DNA of 64,000 nt from Xanthostigma xanthostigma (GCA_963575645.1 OY754467.1:53291108-53355107), one strand, 5' to 3'; positions 1 to 8,799 are shown, counted from the first letter of the stretch. Numbers and translations are program-made. Notes: generated from the sequence alone by a model not told the origin.

Positions 1-679
1 CTCATCCTTCATTGTTACATTTCAGATGGCTGCCGAAAAACGTGGAATCCACAGATCCGAAAAAAGGGTCAAAAATATTTAAGTAGTATGTATAAAACGG
101 TGGATTGGCTAAAGCATTTGGGGGGGGGGGGGCTTGTTCTGATAATTTCACATACCGCTGAACTAGCGGTATATGCTTTATTGTCGCTTTGTGCGTCAGA
201 GCTGACTTTCGTTCATATAAGAAGTTATATCTAAGTTAATTTCACACGAAATCCATTCAAATTGAAGCTTTTTGAAAAGAGGACATTCTAATCTATAAAA
301 CAGAACCATTTTTAAATCAATTCGAGTTCATAAATACTATTAAAATTGTAATTGAAAATTACAAACAGCAGTTGTCGGTTGGTCTGTACATATGTACGTC
401 ACGACTCTACAGATCGCAATTTTGGTCGGATTGCCTTGGGTTATATTTTATTCACTTTGTTTAGTATCAGACCAGAACCCTATTTAAATTCACATAAATG
501 TGTTCAGTAGTTTAATTTTTATAAACAGTTTTATTTTATTATTTTTGACAGCTAATAGTTAAAATAAAAAACCTTAAAAAAACAAAAAAAATACCTATTA
601 CTGTTATTGTAAAATATGTAGTGTATTACGTAGAATACCTGCTACACTGCTATACCACAATAACAACGCAAGCTACGAT
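1..679. other. Unassigned AT-rich DNA
   Basis: I see no gene here. There is an 11-base poly-G run at about 121-131. The rest is AT-rich with no recognisable terminal repeats or open reading frame. Confidence 0.5.
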
Positions 680-751
680 ATCGGAATGGCCGAGCGGTTA
701 AAAGCGTTGGTCCATAGCAAGGTGCCGGGTTCGATTCCCGCTGACACAAGT
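680..751 (+). pseudogene. tRNA-like sequence (class II, Leu/Ser type), degenerate
   Basis: The sequence shows an A-box-like TGGCCGAGCGG at about 687-697 and a perfect B-box GGTTCGATTCC at about 728-738. The A-box form is the one used by Leu and Ser tRNAs. The anticodon arm and long variable arm are too short to fold properly, so a working tRNA is unlikely. A T-run at about 755 could act as a Pol III terminator. It may be a tRNA pseudogene or the head of a SINE whose body I do not recognise. Confidence 0.5.
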
Positions 752-1216
752 AATATTTTTTTTTCTATTCCATTTTGTTTTTAATTTTTTTTTCTATTTT
801 TTTAATTGGTTTTTTTAAATCTATTTTCTCAATTTTTTTTCATTACCTATAATATGTACAGTGGAAAACTTGCGGGATGTGCACTTTTGGTTTTGCCAAC
901 TATTTTGATATGTGGAGGGAACTTCCTCAATATTTAGAAACAACAACCAGTTTGACATAAATATGACATACCATTTCATGGCACATTGCTCTATTGCTAG
1001 AGTGTGCCATTTTCCCGTTAATTGAATGTTACAATAATAACGGTGAAACACTAATTGTTTGTGTAAACTTAATTATTATTAAAACCAGTCTATAATAAGC
1101 TCGCAAACATTTTCTGTACACAGTGATGTTATATGAGTAGACAAGCTTCTATGCCCCAGTGCTCTTTTTTATCATTCTACTATTACAGAGTGTGACCTAT
1201 TTTTTCAGCTACGGTA

Positions 1217-1539
1217 TAATACGCGCCACGAATCTAACAGGCTCGGAAGTTAGATGCGAATGCGGGCTTGCGCTTGTACAGTCTGTTGAAAAACTACAAA
1301 CTCGCAACTCAACAAAACTAAAATAACAATAACAACTTGACAATAGCGTACTCGACTGTACTTTAAAGCAGGAAAGCGACAAGTGACAAAGACAACGAGC
1401 GATCACGGCCAATCACCGACGAGCGCACGTTCCGTGCAGGTAGCTGGGAGGTGGTGGGAGTATCAATGGCTCTAAAGTGTGCCTTTGCGACGCTGTTTGT
1501 GACTGACTTCCGAACCTTTTAGATCCGTGGCGCGTATTA
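1217..1539. mobile_element. MITE, TAATACGCGCC family, copy 1
   Basis: A 323-bp element with inverted ends TAATACGCGCCACG...CGTGGCGCGTATTA, flanked by a TA duplication (1215-1216 and 1540-1541). The inverted ends extend about 35 bp with a few mismatches and include TCGGAAGTTAG. Two more copies lie at 55.3 and 63.5 kb. A TA target suggests the Tc1/mariner superfamily, but no transposase is present. Confidence 0.75.
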
Positions 1540-1663
1540 TACAGAGCATGTTGATTGTTCTATTTAAACCTTAAACCTTAAAGTTCGCACCATTACTATT
1601 TTTTTTCTACCACACTTCCCGTTATTTTCTACAATTTTTAAACTTCAACTTATTTAATAGCAA

Positions 1664-1950
1664 TGGGCGAATAAAGGAATTTTTATGAAATTGAGGTAAA
1701 GTAGGCAAATTTTGAGCACAGGAGTTTTGACAGGTAATCGGCCATGGCCTTGAATAAGGAACCATCTCGATTTTTATCTGGAATTGTTTAGGGAAACCAT
1801 GGAAAACCTCAACAAGATGGCCGGTACAGGAATTACCGTTTCCCGGCGAGAGACAGTGGGAAAAACTCCCAGCCATATCTGCCCCCGCCGGGATACGAAC
1901 CTGGTACCTCCCGAATGCGGGTCTTGTGCTGCACCTCTCGGTAACAAAAG
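1664..1950 (-). mobile_element. tRNA-derived SINE, copy 1
   Basis: This matches the repeat at 26412-26693 over its whole body, sharing for example CTCGCCG, TTTTTCCCACTG and GGCCATGGCC blocks. Read on the minus strand it begins with a tRNA-like head whose B-box is GGTTCGTATCC (about 1885-1895), and runs into a body ending near TTCGCCCATTG. A Pol III head plus a conserved non-tRNA body is the definition of a SINE. The A-box of this copy is badly decayed. Confidence 0.65.
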
Positions 1951-2313
1951 TGAATGTTTATTGTCTCTGAACAGAACACACACTATCACGCTATGTTTGT
2001 TTGTGGGCGTCTGCCCATATGATAAGATACTGTTTCCTGATTGGTTCTTGCTTAATACAAGTAGACAAATAATAATTAAAAATATATATAATTTTGTATA
2101 TTACTATATTTGATTTTGTCTTATACACCGTTTTGCTTTTTATTTTACTGTACGTAAAATCTTGCAATTTTAGAATACATAAATCCCGCATGTTATTCAG
2201 CAAGAAAAAATCCCCATTTTGTAATCTATTATAATGTTATTCATCATAATAAAGATTCCATAACTTAATTTAGAACTAAAAATTTAATTCTTGAATCATT
2301 TGGAATTTTTTCT

Positions 2314-2365
2314 TCATACTATCAAACGTTTTAGTCTGCTGTTTTTCAGTGTGCTTTTTATAAGT
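2314..2365 (-). CDS. Candidate terminal exon of Cys-containing gene 2
   Basis: On the minus strand a strong acceptor (TTTTTTGCAG) is followed by A, 16 codons and TGA. The previous exon (3194-3350) ends with two codon bases, AG, so the junction makes Arg and stays in frame. The resulting tail is short and basic (Lys/Arg-rich). A second frame of the same exon is also open for 29 codons to a TAG stop, so the model rests on the phase of the preceding donor. An ATTAAA poly(A)-like hexamer follows the stop. The function is unknown. Confidence 0.35.
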
Positions 2366-2791
2366 CTGCAAAAAAGATATTATTAGAAGAACCATTTCGA
2401 AATTAATGAAGAGGTTCCCGATTTGGTTTTAAATTAAATACGTTATCTATGAATGAAAAGCTCTTGGTCTGAACTAGACAATTTTAGAATTCGGTCTGTA
2501 ACGCTTTAATAGGCGTTAAATCTCATCAATTTGATGCAAAAATATCTATCCTCGGCTCAAACAGCTGTCAAATATGTTTTAAAGCAGTTTATTTTATAGG
2601 AGGTAGGTACGTGAAAGAATTAATTGCGATATGTATCTCGTGCCTGATTATTTCATGATTTAAAATTCGCTGCACGTCGTTTTACCTTAAATTCCATAAA
2701 TTAATAATTCACGTACTAGATACATAACGTACTAGAATTTTAAAAATATTTGTTTTAGGAAATAAAAAATTATAAAGTACCTACGTATTAT

Positions 2792-3010
2792 AAAGGAATG
2801 GTGAGACCTCTAGTGAGAAATGCGCCGAACTGTCTTAAGAGGTTTTTTTGACAGGTAAACATTGTTTTAGAAAAGCATGATGTAGGCTAACCTAGTCTCC
2901 ATCATACTGTTCTAAATCAATGTTTACCTTATGCCTCCATAGTTTACCTGTCAAAAACCCGCCTTAGGACAGTTCGGCGCATTTCTCACCAGAGGTCTCA
3001 CCGTTCCTTT
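2792..3010. mobile_element. MITE with ~40-bp inverted ends
   Basis: A 219-bp element starts AAAGGAATGGTGAGACCTCT and ends with the matching complement AGAGGTCTCACCGTTCCTTT. The ends share about 40 bp including GAAATGCGCCGAACTGTC. The interior holds a second weaker inversion around GTAAACATTG. I could not read a clean target duplication. It lies between candidate exons of the minus-strand gene, so it would sit in an intron. Confidence 0.7.
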
Positions 3011-3193
3011 GGGTTCCGTTTATTTTGATCGTTATAGATACCTATTTGAAAACGTCACATACCACTCACACTCGTCTCGTAATGCTCCACCTAACTCCAG
3101 AATAAGGATTCAAGGTCAACCGGGAAAGAGTTAAACACTCGGCTGAATGGGAAGAATCTCCTCGTTGCACAATGCTAGTTTTATTTTATTTAC

Positions 3194-3350
3194 CTTGCAG
3201 ATGTCAAATTTGGCATGGCAGGAATCCAAATAGGATCCAATGATTCTTCTTTTGCGCTGTCAGACTCAGGAAATACTGCTCTAGGTCTCAAATGCCTTAT
3301 ATCACAAGCAATAGGATTCGATTTAAATGCCCAAATGAATTCGCATTGAT
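3194..3350 (-). CDS. Internal exon of Cys-containing gene 2 (unknown family)
   Basis: The minus strand reads acceptor TCTTACAG, then 157 nt open in only one frame, then donor AAG|GTAAAT. It begins with two bases that complete an Asp codon with the G left by the exon at 4370-4480. The peptide has 51 whole codons, starting QCEFIWAFKSNPIAC and containing a Pro/Trp-rich stretch, DPIWIPAMPN. The first part resembles the terminal exon of the neighbouring gene (5850-5965): both begin with a split Asp followed by a C-x-x-W or C-x-W pattern. I do not recognise the family. Codon usage and both splice sites look like real coding sequence rather than chance. Confidence 0.55.
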
Positions 3351-3544
3351 CTGTAAGAGTTTTCCTTAATTACTAACCTAACAATTTATACGCTAGGAAA
3401 GTATCTATGACACGCGACCTTCGCACCATCTCGTGTTTGATTTTTCAAAAGTGGTTCACCCAAACCTTACAAACACATGGAAACCAGCGTTTTCTTTATT
3501 ATAAAAAAATATTTACGCACAATGTCAGTATAAAAACTACATAA

Positions 3545-3971
3545 TGCCCGGTTTACATTATTCCAGTCCAGCGATCCAGTCCAGTGCTGGATTGCAACTG
3601 GAATAATGTAAACCCTCACTGGAATGCACTGGATCCAGTAAGCATTCCAGTCCAGTAACTGGATTCGCGGTCTACTTTTGAATCCAGTGCGATCAATCCA
3701 GTGCAACTGGAATAATGTAGACGGCCAATCCAGTGCCATTCCGTTCCTTTTTTCTTAGTTCATTATCAACCTCATTAATAACTTCTTGTAGCAAGAGTGA
3801 TTGAGCACGTTTGAAACATTTTCGAAACTGATCTCTTTTTGAAATCATTGTCACTGTAGTGTTCACAATGAAAATGGCTTCTAAATGACTGAATGTAGAC
3901 AACGAATCCAGTCCAGCAATCCAGTCCAGCACTGGACTGGATCGCTGGACTGGAATAATGTAAACCGGGCA
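3545..3971. mobile_element. Harbinger-type MITE with CCAGT-rich subterminal repeats
   Basis: A 427-bp element has inverted ends TGCCCGGTTTACATTATTCC extending for about 50 bp. It is flanked by TAA on both sides (3542-3544 and 3972-3974), the 3-bp TWA duplication typical of PIF/Harbinger. CCAGT or ACTGG occurs many times in both subterminal regions, and the end sequence itself is repeated internally (CTGGAATAATGTAAAC near 3600 and a similar block near 3705). It lies in the intron between exons 4370-4480 and 3194-3350 of the minus-strand gene. There is no coding capacity. Confidence 0.75.
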
Positions 3972-4369
3972 TAAAGGATATACATTTTTTATTTCAAAAT
4001 TTTTTAATCTGATTTTTGTTAACAAAATAAATTTACAGACGTAAAATAAAATTTAATTACCCTTGATGACGTACTGCTGCAGTCCATTTTTTTTTCTCTC
4101 TAATTCATAAGAAAATTCAAGAAAACGGTGGAATTGTAATTCTGGTGTATCTTTGCAATCAACACACAGCACTTCCGATTTGATAGCTTTTTTCTCTATT
4201 TTATTCGACAATTAATCCTTATTAAAATGCACGTATAACATAATATAACACTAAGGTTTTGATTGAACCAGATTAGAGAAAAAAACCACGAAAGGGCGCA
4301 AAAGTCGCCTGTCAAAAGATACTTTCCTAGCGTATAGTATACCAATCAGTTTTCTATATCTAATTTTAC

Positions 4370-4480
4370 CTTTAGGGAGATTTTCAAACATATCCAAGGT
4401 TGCGACGTTGAAAAATCTGAATTTATTGACGGATTGTTCAAAACGTTTGCATCTACAATATTCCATTTTATCGACTTTCA
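4370..4480 (-). CDS. Exon of Cys-containing gene 2, paralogous to 6125-6234
   Basis: The minus strand reads acceptor ATATCCTAG, then 111 nt, then donor AAAG|GTAAAA. It holds 36 whole codons, including the motif KMEYCRCKRFEQSVNKF. It aligns without gaps, codon for codon, with the 36-codon exon of gene 1 at 6125-6234 (LEFCQCENYKKAIENYK): the spacing E-[YF]-C-[RQ]-C is kept and the exit phase is the same. The incoming phase differs by one base between the two genes, so this acceptor may have shifted or the copy may be decaying. The 5' exons are not visible, and a Helitron begins 229 bp upstream. The function is unknown; it may be an alternative 3' end of the same gene as the upstream copy. Confidence 0.5.
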
Positions 4481-4708
4481 CTAGGATATTGTATTTTTAT
4501 TAAACAACATGAATTAGTTCTCACGATAAATTATTAAAAATTTTATCTGTCACCGTTGAACTACCTATATATTCGTTTTATTATACCCACCTCTACATGC
4601 TAAACATTCGCGAATATTATAATCCTACACTATTGCATAGGCTGCTTGATTTCTATGTATAGTTGACAGTAGATGACAAGACGAATGTGTTATTAGTTAC
4701 TATTTCTA

Positions 4709-5670
4709 CTAGCGTGACCTGTGCGAATTATTCGCACTAAATAAGTATAATAATTATCACTTTACAAAATTATTTTTTAAATACAGTGTAACCTCTTTAT
4801 AACGAATCTCAAGGGACCGAGCATTTTCTTTCGTTATAAAGAGTTTTCGTTATATGGAGAGAAGAAAGGAAAGTAGCCAAATTTCACCTAATTAATAGTC
4901 TCCTAACTTTGCCTGACGTTTTTGGCTATGCCAATATTTGTTTTGTATTTTATCAAGTATCTTATGCATGCCTTGGGATATGGTGGAATCATCTTCATTA
5001 AACAATAGGAATTTTTCGATAAGTTTGGCGGCATCAAGTGCTTGTTGAATAGTTGGTGATGGTTCAGAATCGTCCTCTTTACGTCTGTAAATATTTGCTG
5101 ACGTCTAAATATGAACATATTTCTTCGTAATAGAGAATGGCTGTTGCGCTATAACGAAGGTATTGATGTATGGGTTTTAAGGTAAACCAACCAAATTGTA
5201 AACATTTCTACGTTATAGCGAGTTTTTCGTTATAACGAAGGACGTTATAAAGAGGTTGCACTGTATGATTGCAGGTATTCAATTCGTTTCTAATTTTGCA
5301 CACTGCTTATAACGTTCTTCTTTTTGTTGTAAAAGAAATATTTTACTCAAATTGTCATATAGAGGCGCAAGTAGCAAAACCGTTGTTCAGCGTTGCCCGT
5401 CAGATGGCAGTATGCACTATTTACAATATGAAGGTCAGATGTATGGGGGGCCATAGTCAGATGACAGATCGAAGTGTTAACGTTACGCCGTCAGATGGCA
5501 GACGTTGTTCAGAGTTTAATTAATTTAATTATTTTACAAAAACAATAGCAATAATAAATTTTTTAGTTGTCGATGTCAGTAGAGCAAGCAATTATCTCAT
5601 ATCTATAAAATGATATATAATTTATGTGGAGAAATTGTGTGGTTTTTCTAAAAAGGGAGGCAAACATCTT
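4709..5670 (-). mobile_element. Helitron (family 3), interrupted by a Tigger element
   Basis: Read on the minus strand the 3' end carries a perfect hairpin (GTGCGAA-TAA-TTCGCAC), then 9 bp, then CTAG followed by a T. This is the classic Helitron terminus. A sister copy at 47294-47849 shares the whole body, including repeated CGTCAGATGGCAG units and the far boundary near GGGAGGCAAACATCTT. The two copies stop matching at the same base at the far end, which fixes the 5' limit even though a TC start is not obvious. There is no Rep/helicase coding, so it is non-autonomous. The Tigger element 4784-5263 splits it. Confidence 0.75.
4784..5263 (-). mobile_element. Tigger/pogo-type DNA transposon remnant, copy 1
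   Basis: A 480-bp element with ends CAGTGTAACCTCTTTATAAC...GTTATAAAGAGGTTGCACTG, flanked by TA duplications. These ends are typical of pogo/Tigger elements. On the minus strand the last ~70 codons of the transposase survive (region 4897-5105): they include QQALDAAKLIEKFL and end KRQAKLGDY-stop, as in the C-termini of Tigger/jerky-like proteins. The DDE catalytic core is deleted. The empty target is preserved in the Helitron copy at 47.3 kb. Confidence 0.85.
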
Positions 5671-5849
5671 TCGATTAATTGAACGCATCTCTAGAATCTT
5701 GTCTATTGTGCTGATATTAATAAAGAATGAACAAAAATGATAATTCGATATTGATCGATTTGTAAATTTTATTTCTGTCTTATTTCGACTTCTGTAACAA
5801 ACAGATGTTTATAAAAGTTTGTTATTTTTTTGTTAACGCGTAGGCATTT

Positions 5850-5965
5850 TTACAATTTTGGTTGATCTTTTATGTCTTCATTTTTCATGTATACAATTTT
5901 GACTTTGATGGGCTGTTGATTTAGTTCAGATTTATTTTTAACCCATATGCACTTGTAGTTTGGAT
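5850..5965 (-). CDS. Terminal exon of Cys-containing gene 1 (unknown family)
   Basis: On the minus strand a strong acceptor (TTTTAACATTTTCAG) is followed by two bases that complete an Asp codon, 37 codons and TAA. The peptide starts DPNYKCIWVKNKSELNQQP and ends KDQPKL. A canonical AATAAA lies about 80 nt past the stop, as expected for a real 3' end. The phase matches the donor of the exon at 6125-6234 (G|AT). It resembles the 5' part of the exon at 3194-3350 of the tandem copy. The protein family is not recognised. The terminal exon is shorter than the equivalent exon of gene 2 and stops before the Pro/Trp-rich part. Confidence 0.6.
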
Positions 5966-6124
5966 CTGAAAATGTTAAAATATTCTTCAATCTTAATTTA
6001 AGAAAACTTTTTTTGGATTATTATGAGCTATAAATCAAGAGAAAAAATTACGATAGACTTCTTATGATCAGCAGTAATGCTGTTGATTTACTTTGATATT
6101 TATTCTTAAAATATCAACGTATAC

Positions 6125-6234
6125 CTTTTGTTAATTTAGAATTATATTCACAACATCCAACTTCAAATGGTTTATAATTTTCTATCGCTTTTTTATAATT
6201 TTCACACTGACAAAATTCCAGTGATTCCATTGAC
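6125..6234 (-). CDS. Penultimate exon of Cys-containing gene 1
   Basis: The minus strand reads acceptor CTTTATTTTTAG, 110 nt, donor AAAAG|GTATAC. The layout is one base, 36 codons, one base. The peptide contains SMESLEFCQCENYKKAIE and a later GCC motif, giving a C-x-C plus CC pattern that suggests a secreted or metal-binding protein, but this is only a guess. An open minus-strand frame at about 6290-6420 could be the exon before it: the phase fits if a weak donor GTCGAC near 6290 is used, leaving a very short intron of about 55 bp. It is a tandem paralogue of the exon at 4370-4480. Confidence 0.6.
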
Positions 6235-6419
6235 CTAAAAATAAAGATTTTTTTAAAAACAGAACTCAGATTTGTTTATTTCGTGTCGACTTTTTTAATT
6301 GATTGCGGTTTCGATTTGCATTTGAGGAACTGCTATTCAAAGGTTCAGCTTCGTACGAATTTGTAGGTTGCCACCGTTTTTTCGTCGACTTAAGTTGCAA
6401 AATTAGTCTCCACGAAAAG

Positions 6420-6561
6420 CTTTTTTATTTAAACGCGATAGCCTATATCAATTCTGAAAGTCCATTCTAAATATTGGTGAAATTATTTTTTAAATCGGAT
6501 GAGTAGTTTCGGATATTACCTCCTACATTCAAACTTTACCTCTTTATAGTATTAGTATAGA
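6420..6561 (-). mobile_element. Helitron-like 5' fragment
   Basis: Read on the minus strand it begins A|TCTATACTAATACTATAAA and continues with an AGGTAAAGTTTGAATG block and the lepidopteran 'GGATGAGTAGTTTCGG' type internal sequence. No 3' terminus was found, so this is a fragment. Some repeat schemes would class it as a LINE tail instead. Confidence 0.45.
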
Positions 6562-6817
6562 TTTAAAAAACTGATAGATATGTCACCGATTTTGTGAAAA
6601 CATTAGTATATAATTATTATTTTGTAGATTATGGTTTTAATAGACTAGAAGCTTGTAAATCTCAAAAATATTCAATAGTAATTATCAAATATTTTTAATT
6701 TTTTTATGAATCGTCACTGATTAGGTCGTAACTATTATGGTCCATGCAAAAAAAAATATTGAAATGTGAGTTTTTGAATATTATGCATTTGTTAATTAAT
6801 AAAATCTTTTCTTTTAG

Positions 6818-6953
6818 ATACGACAAAGTTTGGATGAATCTTACTCACCTTGTACGGATATTTGGAACTGGAGTTGTGGAGGATGGTTAAAAATTCATAC
6901 ACTGCCACTAGAACGAAGTCATTGGAGTCTGTACGAAGAACTTCGAAAAAAAG
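6818..6953 (+). CDS. Neprilysin-like (M13) metallopeptidase, ectodomain exon
   Basis: After the acceptor ATCTTTTCTTTTAG lie 45 codons plus one base, then donor G|GTAACT. The peptide reads like the start of the M13 N-terminal domain: SYSPCTDIWNWSCGGWL, then a HTLPLERSHW block and LYEELRKK. In neprilysin and endothelin-converting enzyme the same place reads PC-D-[FW]-x-x-[YW]-x-CGGW...P...W...L, with these Cys residues in disulphides. The family are zinc endopeptidases anchored as type II membrane proteins or secreted, and cleave peptide hormones. The preceding exons (cytoplasmic tail and membrane anchor) were not found upstream. The exit phase matches the exon at 8166. Confidence 0.82.
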
Positions 6954-8165
6954 GTAACTTTTGAATTTCCACAACGTCTGTGAATTCCTTTAGAATTTAG
7001 ATTATCGAAATAAATTCATTGTGATGACATTTGAAAAGATTGAAAATAAAAAAAATTAGATTACTGTAATTGTCATGATTATGTTATTAGGAACTGTTGT
7101 TTGTTATTTTCAATAATGGAGATAATCAGTGACGATTGATAATTATGTTTCTATAGAACTGGGACATTCAGCATGTCGATCGCGAATCTCCCGATCGATT
7201 GCGGTAAAGTTTCTGGATTGACGCAAAGAACCGCAATCCTTTGTACCCGTGTGCTAGAAAAAGATAATAATGAATCCACCCCCAGCATGGTTGATGGACA
7301 GAAAATAATTTTAAGTCATGTTCCCTGTAAACAGCCCGAGATCTGCGGGGGGAACCGAGGCACCCGGGGCAGTTTCAGGGGGCGCCAAAGTCATAATATA
7401 ATGTGGTTGAAAACCACACCCAATCTTTTTGATTTGGATTTACTCAATCTACTTGTTTTCTAACGGTTTCCCGTTTACCATGAATGACAACCATTTGTAT
7501 ATTTGTGAGTTTTTTTAAGCAATTTATCTCAAAAGCTGGAGAGAGGGGGCGCAATTATCTAGTTTCTGCCCCGGTTCGAAAAAATCGTAGATCCGGGGCT
7601 GCCAGTAAACTTTTCAATCGGTTTAGATGAGGCGGCGTTCCACGAATCCTGCCAATTCTCGGGAAACACAGCTAGTAGTTAACTAAAAACTTTGTACAAA
7701 TCTTTGATTAACGTCTGATTAGAACTCTTCAATAAATAAAATTATCGACCAATTTTTCAGACAATATATTAACAAAATATAGTTAATACATTAACGTTTC
7801 GATCCCGATTTGGATCTTCTTCAGAATGGATCTAAAAATATAAAAAATAATTAATACCTACTTATTTAGTTTCTATTTATTTTTAACGAAATTCGTGAAA
7901 GATTTTTTTAATATTGTTTTGTTATTATTTTTTCAATATTTCAATATTAAAAAAATCTTTCACGAATTTCGTTAAAAATAAATAGAAACTAAATAAGTAT
8001 TAATTATTTTTTATATTTTTAGATCCATTCTGAAGAAGATCCAAATCGGGATCGAAACGTTAATGTAGTAATTATATTTTGTTAATATATTGTCTGAAAA
8101 ATTGGTTGATAATTTTATTTATTAAAAACTTTGTAATATTTATTTGTAAAATTTGCTTTATACAG
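6954..8165 (+). other. Intron of the M13 peptidase gene
   Basis: This 1.2-kb intron begins GTAACT and ends TTTATACAG. It contains a GC-richer stretch at about 7320-7640 with imperfectly inverted CCGGGGCAG/CTGCCCCGG blocks (probably a decayed transposon) and the complete palindromic unit at 7697-8122. An open frame at 7173-7463 runs through the GC-rich stretch, but it lacks splice-site support and does not resemble M13, so I do not call it an exon. Confidence 0.7.
7697..8122. mobile_element. Palindromic Penelope-like unit, family A, copy A1
   Basis: A 426-bp near-perfect palindrome (arms about 190 bp) is flanked by a 13-bp direct duplication TAAAAACTTTGTA (7684-7696 and 8123-8135). Both arms carry the motif CTGAAGAAGATCC-loop-GGATCGAAACGTT. 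That resembles a hammerhead ribozyme core, with a 5-bp stem II and GAAAC, but with one extra base after CTGAAGA. Inverted terminal units with a hammerhead motif are known from Penelope-like retroelements. No reverse transcriptase or GIY-YIG coding is present, so it is a non-autonomous unit. It lies in the M13 intron. Confidence 0.6.
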
Positions 8166-8324
8166 AATCTGCACGAATTATGCAGTTGATTGCCACGATG
8201 CCCGTGCCGGTGGAAACACAGTCAATTCCGTGGAAAATCAAAAACCTGTACGACTCTTGCATGGAAGTGGAAAACGTTGAAACTGATGGAACGCGGCCGT
8301 TGCACAAAATAATCAAAGAACTTG
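8166..8324 (+). CDS. Neprilysin-like (M13) metallopeptidase, second exon
   Basis: The exon follows acceptor TTTATACAG and ends at donor G|GTAAGT. Two bases complete the Glu codon split with the exon ending at 6953; 52 codons follow, then one base. The peptide contains WKIKNLYDSCMEVENVETDG and KIIKELG. M13 enzymes have K-x-x-[FY]-x-SC followed by a conserved G-x-x-P-L-x-x-[IL]-[IL] and LGGW, so the next exon should begin by completing Gly and encode Gly-Trp. I could not find that exon or the catalytic HExxH exon in the remaining 55 kb. The gene is either spread over very long introns or is a relic. Confidence 0.85.
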
Positions 8325-8521
8325 GTAAGTTACTTTATTCTCTTTTTTTATTGCTTAGTTTTTTTACTATCTGTATCCCAGTGGCAAGCTATGTTAGGTC
8401 CATCCAAAATTGGCAGCAGTATTATTTTTGTTGTTAAAATTTTATTTTTTTTTGTCGTTAAGATTAGTTTGTCGTTTTTCTAGAAAAAAGTGACAAAAAA
8501 ATCTGAACCAAATATTAACGT
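8325..8521 (+). other. Start of next M13 intron
   Basis: This begins with a consensus donor (GTAAGT). The reading frame happens to stay open for about 110 bases past the donor, but the family similarity stops exactly at the donor. Confidence 0.5.
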
Positions 8522-8731
8522 TTAAAAATAATGGTTAATAAAGATGTCTTTTTTGCAATAAGTGGTAATAGTCAGAGTGCCCGTCGGCAAAAATTTTATT
8601 GACACATACTCTCCCCAAACTTTGTATATGGCTTCATTAGGCCTAGTCTGACACCTATTTCCTCTATGACTTTTCTTGATTTTGGGGCGTTTTCCCTCTA
8701 AACTTTCCGAAAGATGTCGTTTTGACGACAT
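8522..8731 (-). CDS. Small basic hypothetical ORF (69 aa)
   Basis: An ATG-initiated minus-strand frame of 69 codons starts MSSKRHLSESLEGKRPKIKK and contains CQTRPNEAIYKVWGEYVSIK. It is Lys/Arg-rich at the N-terminus. The frame is also open upstream of the ATG to about 8791. I do not recognise it. It may be the 3' part of a transposon gene or a small single-exon gene. A short perfect inversion, CTCGAATATG-TCGAC-CATATTCGAG, lies upstream at about 8848-8873. Confidence 0.25.
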   Translation of the reverse strand: MSSKRHLSESLEGKRPKIKKSHRGNRCQTRPNEAIYKVWGEYVSIKFLPTGTLTITTYCKKDIFINHYF

Positions 8732-8799
8732 GTAAAAATTTATAGACACTGTTTGTTTTTTTAAATTGGATAGCTTAAAAACTTCAACCAAAACGCTAA

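Noticed and set aside
680..751. Functional tRNA-Leu/Ser gene
   Set aside because: The anticodon and variable arms cannot form; only the A/B boxes are preserved.
6270..6385. Plus-strand frame ending at a GTAGGT donor as the missing M13 upstream exon
   Set aside because: The exit phase (2) does not match the phase-0 start of the exon at 6818, and it does not resemble an M13 membrane anchor.
7173..7463. 96-codon plus-strand frame inside the M13 intron
   Set aside because: No M13 similarity, no splice support; it runs through a GC-rich repeat-like block with inverted CCGGGGCAG motifs.
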